In this document: piece after piece, positions 58,401 to 60,000 of the stretch
Layout: each line of letters starts with the position of its first letter
Numbering within the stretch: the first letter of the stretch is position 1
Assembly: GCA_030141605.1 (NCBI GenBank)
Contig: JAQGDQ010002373.1
Location: 407,921 to 467,920 of the forward strand
Source: Tubiluchus corallicola
Taxonomy: Eukaryota; Priapulida; Priapulimorpha; Priapulimorphida; Tubiluchidae
Direction: 5' to 3'
DNA: 60,000 nucleotides
Notes under the pieces: model-generated
What the model was told of the DNA's origin: nothing
Seen by the model: the letters and a program-made list of their open reading frames with translations, nothing else
Database searches by the model: none
Translations under genes and position numbers: made by a program

Positions 58401-58892
58401 ATTAGCGACAGCATTGTTTTTTCCTAGACCTAGGCCTATCCGCGAGAGAAATGCTGCCGTGTATTCAACTTGGGTTAATGCTGGCCCAGCTATACATGAA
58501 TGTCTATGTGCATCATGTGGTTTGTCTAAGCCATTATTTAACATGTACTGTAGTCGATTTCTATAGATGTTCCAGAGTGCTAAATCATGATTTATAGTTT
58601 AAGTGTTTTACTAATTACTGTACTGTTTAAATGTTTCATTGTGTTAATTTTAGTTTTCAACATGCCAGTATTTTTATTGTTTTAGTATAGCTATCCCATC
58701 ATAGGACTTTAGCGTAGAGTTAATGGAATAGTTGGACTTCAGTATGCAAGATGCGCATGTGTGGTAAGCATTTCCTTTACATCGTTCCTAAATTAATTTA
58801 TTTTTAATTAGCTAGGACGTAAGGGTTGGCTTTACAACAATGTACAGATTTGGTTCAAGCGGCAGACTGCATCATTAAAATTGACTTACACT
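58401..58892. other. Region between dynein 5' end and gypsy-like element, nothing recognised
   Basis: The dynein promoter may lie between here and 57830, but no TATA box, initiator or cilia-type X-box can be supported by eye. Confidence 0.4.
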
Positions 58893-59107
58893 TGTGACGT
58901 GTTCTTATCTATGGTTTATATTTTAATGTTTGTGCTCACTAAGGTTTCCCCTCACTGTTTTCAGCGGGCAAGCCACTAGGCGTTACATTCTCTAGACTTA
59001 TCATGGCAGCAGTCTTTGTGAATAAACAGATTAATAAGCAAGAAACATTTATGTTAAATGTTCTATAAAGTTTCTAACAAAGTTACAAATGTTGCCAAGA
59101 CGTTACA
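58893..59107 (+). mobile_element. Putative 5' LTR of the gypsy-like element
   Basis: The segment starts TGTGACGT and ends ACGTTACA, an imperfect inverted end pair with TG..CA termini, and has AATAAA at 59021. It ends directly before a primer-site-like TGGTAGTACGGATGGAAG. The 3' partner LTR is outside the window, so the boundaries are inferred. Confidence 0.45.
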
Positions 59108-59125
59108 TGGTAGTACGGATGGAAG
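59108..59125 (+). promoter_or_regulatory. Putative tRNA primer-binding site
   Basis: TGGTAGTACGGATGGAAG follows the inferred LTR end immediately. A start in TGG, complementary to a tRNA CCA end, is the usual primer site form. I cannot name the tRNA. Confidence 0.4.
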
Positions 59126-59217
59126 TTATCAGCGAGTGCTTAACTACGGATACGCTGATAACATCACTTCTTTGAGTAACGCCAAAATTTCTCTCGGGAA
59201 GACTGTGGTAGGATAAA

Positions 59218-60000
59218 ATGGCTGATGGCGAAGGTCATATTCAAGTTACTTCCCCGTATAGTGTTCTACCTGCACCACCTAGACTAGACCTGCATGGAAA
59301 TTTAGCTGTGAAATGGCGAAAATTTCGTCGCATGTGGGACAATTATGAGGTGGCTTTGAAGCTCAATGAAGCAAATTATGCTGTTAGAACAGCCACATTA
59401 TTGACCGTTTTGGGTCCTGAGTGTGTGGAAATTTTTGATGGACTAGAATTTGAAAATGAGGCAGATAAAACAAATGTTGCAATGGTTCTACAAAAATTTG
59501 AAGCATTTTGTGTTGGAGAAACTAATGAAACTTACAAAAGATATTGTTTTAATAAACGCGATCAAAATCCTCGTGAAACAATCGACGCCTATGTCTCATC
59601 TTTGCGCACACTAGCCAAAAGGTGTAATTACGGCAATCTAACTGATAGTCTGATACGGGATCGGATAGTTCTAGGCATAACTGACAATATTACTCGTAAG
59701 CGACTACTGCAAGAGTCAAAACTAACATTGAGTAGCTGCATAACTATTTGTCGCTCGTTTGCTGAGTCTGCAAGTCAACTTAAAAATATAAAGGCTGAAC
59801 AAGCTTCCTACTCTGAACAAGTGCAAGCTGTCAAACCCAAAACTAATAAAGGTAGTGCTAGTAAAGCCACGGGTACTAAGAAAAAGGTGATTGACTGTCA
59901 CTTCTGTGGGCGTAAGCATGAATGGGACAAAAATAAATGTCCTGCTTATGGCAAAACATGTAACATTTGCCATGGAAAAAATCATTTTCAGTCTATGTGC
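59218..60000 (+). CDS. Ty3/gypsy-like retrotransposon gag (5' part, open to window end)
   Basis: An open frame of 261 codons runs from the ATG at 59218 past the end of the window without a stop. The N-terminal half (LHGNLAVKWRKFRRMWDNYE, later DAYVSSLRTLAKRCNYG) is a gag capsid pattern with helical W/F spacing. Near the end a zinc-binding segment reads CHFCGRKHEWDKNKCPAYGK, followed by CNICHGKNHFQSMC. Such CX2CX4-5HX4-5C knuckles bind the element's RNA. The family is common in aquatic invertebrate genomes. Protease and reverse transcriptase would lie to the right. The frame is intact, so the copy may be young. It transcribes away from the dynein gene. Confidence 0.85.
   Translation, partial: MADGEGHIQVTSPYSVLPAPPRLDLHGNLAVKWRKFRRMWDNYEVALKLNEANYAVRTATLLTVLGPECVEIFDGLEFENEADKTNVAMVLQKFEAFCVGETNETYKRYCFNKRDQNPRETIDAYVSSLRTLAKRCNYGNLTDSLIRDRIVLGITDNITRKRLLQESKLTLSSCITICRSFAESASQLKNIKAEQASYSEQVQAVKPKTNKGSASKATGTKKKVIDCHFCGRKHEWDKNKCPAYGKTCNICHGKNHFQSMC

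Overview
The window is animal nuclear DNA. It is AT-rich, has no bacterial-style gene packing, and is dominated by one intron-rich gene on the minus strand. That gene encodes an axonemal dynein heavy chain, best matched from memory to DNAH3, the single-headed inner-arm group that also includes DNAH7 and DNAH12. I rebuilt 45 consecutive coding exons from position 57824 down to 1380. They carry about 6.77 kb of coding sequence, about 2250 residues, and the reading phase is consistent across all 44 introns. The exons cover the N-terminal tail, the linker region and motor modules AAA1 to AAA3. The gene runs off the left edge, so AAA4 to AAA6, the microtubule-binding stalk and the C-terminal domain lie outside. 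The host is an invertebrate-type metazoan (many short introns, many small DNA transposons, TTAGGG-type repeats). I cannot name the species.

Layout from the 5' end of the gene (high coordinates). At 58.9-60.0 kb, on the plus strand, is the start of a Ty3/gypsy-like retrotransposon: a putative 5' LTR, a primer-binding site and an open gag frame that continues past the window. Exons 1 to 7 (57.8-51.6 kb) encode the tail. An 8.3-kb intron (51.6-43.3 kb) holds a decayed Ty1/copia element with both short LTRs and a decayed transposase-like gene. Exons 8 to 10 (43.3-41.8 kb) are followed by a 4.7-kb intron containing an A/T-rich LINE remnant. Exons 11 to 22 (37.1-23.1 kb) complete the tail and start the linker. 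Exons 23 to 32 (21.6-16.4 kb) hold the end of the linker and AAA1. Exons 33 to 37 hold AAA2. Exons 38 to 45 (9.7-1.4 kb) hold AAA3.

The introns are a catalogue of small mobile elements: three pogo/Tigger-like elements with TA target sites, a hAT-like element, a family ending in GGGCCCTAGGC-type sequence, tRNA-like short repeats, and minisatellites of period 20 and 25. The most unusual family is a short inverted-repeat element whose interior is degenerate telomere-like repeat (CCCTAA/TTAGGG). It occurs four times. One copy sits inside another small element, and an unoccupied relative of that host 2 kb away defines the inserted piece. Two introns appear to use a GC rather than GT donor, and two exons have paired in-frame acceptors. 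I found no CRISPR array, operon or convincing intact tRNA gene.
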